NCBI GenBank assembly: GCA_947650365.1
Contig: OX393555.1
Location: 83,829,995-83,893,994, forward strand
Length of the DNA stretch: 64,000 nt
Reading direction: 5' to 3'
Origin: Chamaelirium japonicum
Lineage: Eukaryota; Streptophyta; Magnoliopsida; Liliales; Melanthiaceae
The position numbers were made by a program, and so were the translations under genes. Shown in pieces: positions 63,078 through 64,000 of this stretch. Numbering within the stretch: position 1 is the first letter of the stretch; every line of letters begins with the position of its first letter. The notes under the pieces were generated by a model, which saw nothing but the letters and a program-made list of their open reading frames with translations, was not told the DNA's origin and did no database searches.

Positions 63078-64000
63078 AGGATCGTATGAATGAATTAGAA
63101 TGGATACATTCGTGCGAATGAATTAGAATTGATCGTACGAATGAATTAGAATGGATCGTGCGAATGAATTAGAATGGATCGTACGAATGAATTAGAATGG
63201 ATCATACGAATGAACTAGAATGGATACATTCGTGCGAATGAATTAGAATGGATCGTACGAATGAATTAGAATGGATCGTACGAATGAATTAGAATGGATC
63301 TTACGAATGAATTAGAATGGATCGTACGAATAAATTAGAATGGATACATTCGTGCGAATGAATTAGAATGGATCAGACGAATGAATTAGAATGGATCGTA
63401 CGAATGAATTAGAATGGATCAAATGAATGAATTAGAATGGTTACATTCATGCGAATGAATTAGAATGGATCGTACGAATGGATTAGAATGGATCGTACGA
63501 ATGGATTAGAATGGATACATTCGAGCGAATTAATTAGAATGGATCGTACAAATGAATTAGAATGGATCGTACGAATGGATTAGAATGGATCCAACGAATG
63601 GATTAGAATGGATACCTTTGTGTATATGAATTAGAATGGATCGTACGAATGAATTAGAATGGATCATATTAATGAATTAGAATGGATCGTACGAATGAAT
63701 TAGAATGGATACATCCATGCGAATGAATTAGAATGGATCATGCGAATCAATTAGACATGATCGTGCGAATGAATAAGAATAGATCATACGAATGAATTAG
63801 AATGGATCGTACGAATTAATTAGAATGGATACATTCGTGCGAATGAATTAGAATGGATTGTATGAATGAATTAGAATGGATTGTACGAATGAATTAGAAT
63901 GGATCATATGAATTAATTAGAATGGATCATACGAATGAATTAGAATGGATCGTACGAATGGATTAGAATGGATCGTACGAATGAATTAGAATGGATACAT
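63078..64000 (-). repeat. Minus-oriented block of X3, cut by the window end
   Basis: Follows 10490 onward: CAAATGAATG, GGTTACATTCATGCG, GAGCG, CATATG and CATACGAATTAATTAG in the same order. Confidence 0.87.

Larger units (their letters stand above)
1..64000. repeat. 23-bp satellite array filling the window
   Basis: Every line of the window is made of one degenerate unit of about 23 bp; a clean example lies at 63-85. Its conserved parts are GATCC, TAATTCATTC and CGTACG, with CGTACG spanning the monomer joint. A 28-bp form adds 5 bp beside CGTACG (read as GATACATTCGTGCG on the minus-oriented blocks). At 23-28 bp per unit there are roughly 2,700 units. Orientation changes about 80 times. Both ends of the window lie inside the array, so its true size is unknown. 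No gene, tRNA, rRNA or transposon fragment interrupts it. I do not recognise the family by name. Confidence 0.97.
62913..64000. repeat. Higher-order unit X3, partial
   Basis: The opening island and following minus block match the first ~1.1 kb of X1; continues past the window. Confidence 0.85.

Noticed and set aside
1..64000. CRISPR array
   Set aside because: Units of 23 bp follow each other directly with no unique spacers, and orientation flips repeatedly.
1..64000. Telomeric repeat
   Set aside because: The unit is 23 bp, lacks TTAGGG- or TTTAGGG-like runs of G, and runs on both strands.
1..64000. Primate satellite II/III (CATTC-rich)
   Set aside because: CATTC recurs in the unit, but there are no simple CATTC pentamer runs and the TAATTC and CGTACG parts do not fit. 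Resemblance is too weak to name the family; a library search would settle it.
1..64000. CENP-B box
   Set aside because: I looked for the TTCG....CGGG-type 17-bp box; the ATTCGTACGAT core does not match it and there is no CGGG.

Overview
The whole 64-kb window is one satellite-DNA array. I see no protein gene, RNA gene, transposon remnant or other unique sequence. The basic unit is about 23 bp (example at 63-85; key parts GATCC, TAATTCATTC, CGTACG). A 28-bp variant with a 5-bp insertion next to the CGTACG core is interspersed. That makes roughly 2,700 diverged monomers at about 35% G+C. An array of this size and order points to a eukaryotic chromosome (centromeric, pericentromeric or other heterochromatin). 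The sequence alone does not identify the species. The common substitutions at the two CpG sites of each monomer (CG to TG or CA) suggest a genome that methylates CpG in the germline.

The array is not head-to-tail throughout. By eye it breaks into about 84 blocks whose orientation alternates between plus (CATTCTAATTCATTCG reads on the top strand) and minus (its reverse complement). Blocks run from under 30 bp to about 2.9 kb; roughly 45% of the window is plus and 55% minus. The switch points fall into a small number of recurrent junction classes. At least three classes (GAATTC-type, CATTCGTACGAATG-type and CTGAATTAG-type) occur in both polarities, so segments that already contained an inversion were later inverted again and copied. 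Some junctions are centres of long imperfect palindromes whose arms carry the same variant monomers in mirrored order.

Above the monomer there is a mosaic of higher-order repeats. Positions 1-10.3 kb are short blocks with a 744-bp local duplication. Positions 10.3-25.4 kb hold two copies of a ~8.0-kb unit (X), and a third X copy starts at 62.9 kb. Positions 27.3-34.3 kb and 38.6-48.9 kb are two copies of another unit (Z), the second enlarged by internal expansions including a ~715-bp duplication. Positions 47.7-56.4 kb and 56.4-62.9 kb are two copies of a ~8.3-kb unit (Y), the first carrying a private 146-bp fold-back inversion. Smaller fixed-length modules (249 bp, five copies; 170 bp, four copies) tie the units together.

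There are no genes to work together here. Any function would be structural (heterochromatin, centromere, fold-back DNA or double-stranded RNA from inverted blocks) and is inference. Block ends were read by eye and are good to about 5-25 bp. The six short open reading frames in the window are by-products of the repeat and are not annotated as genes.
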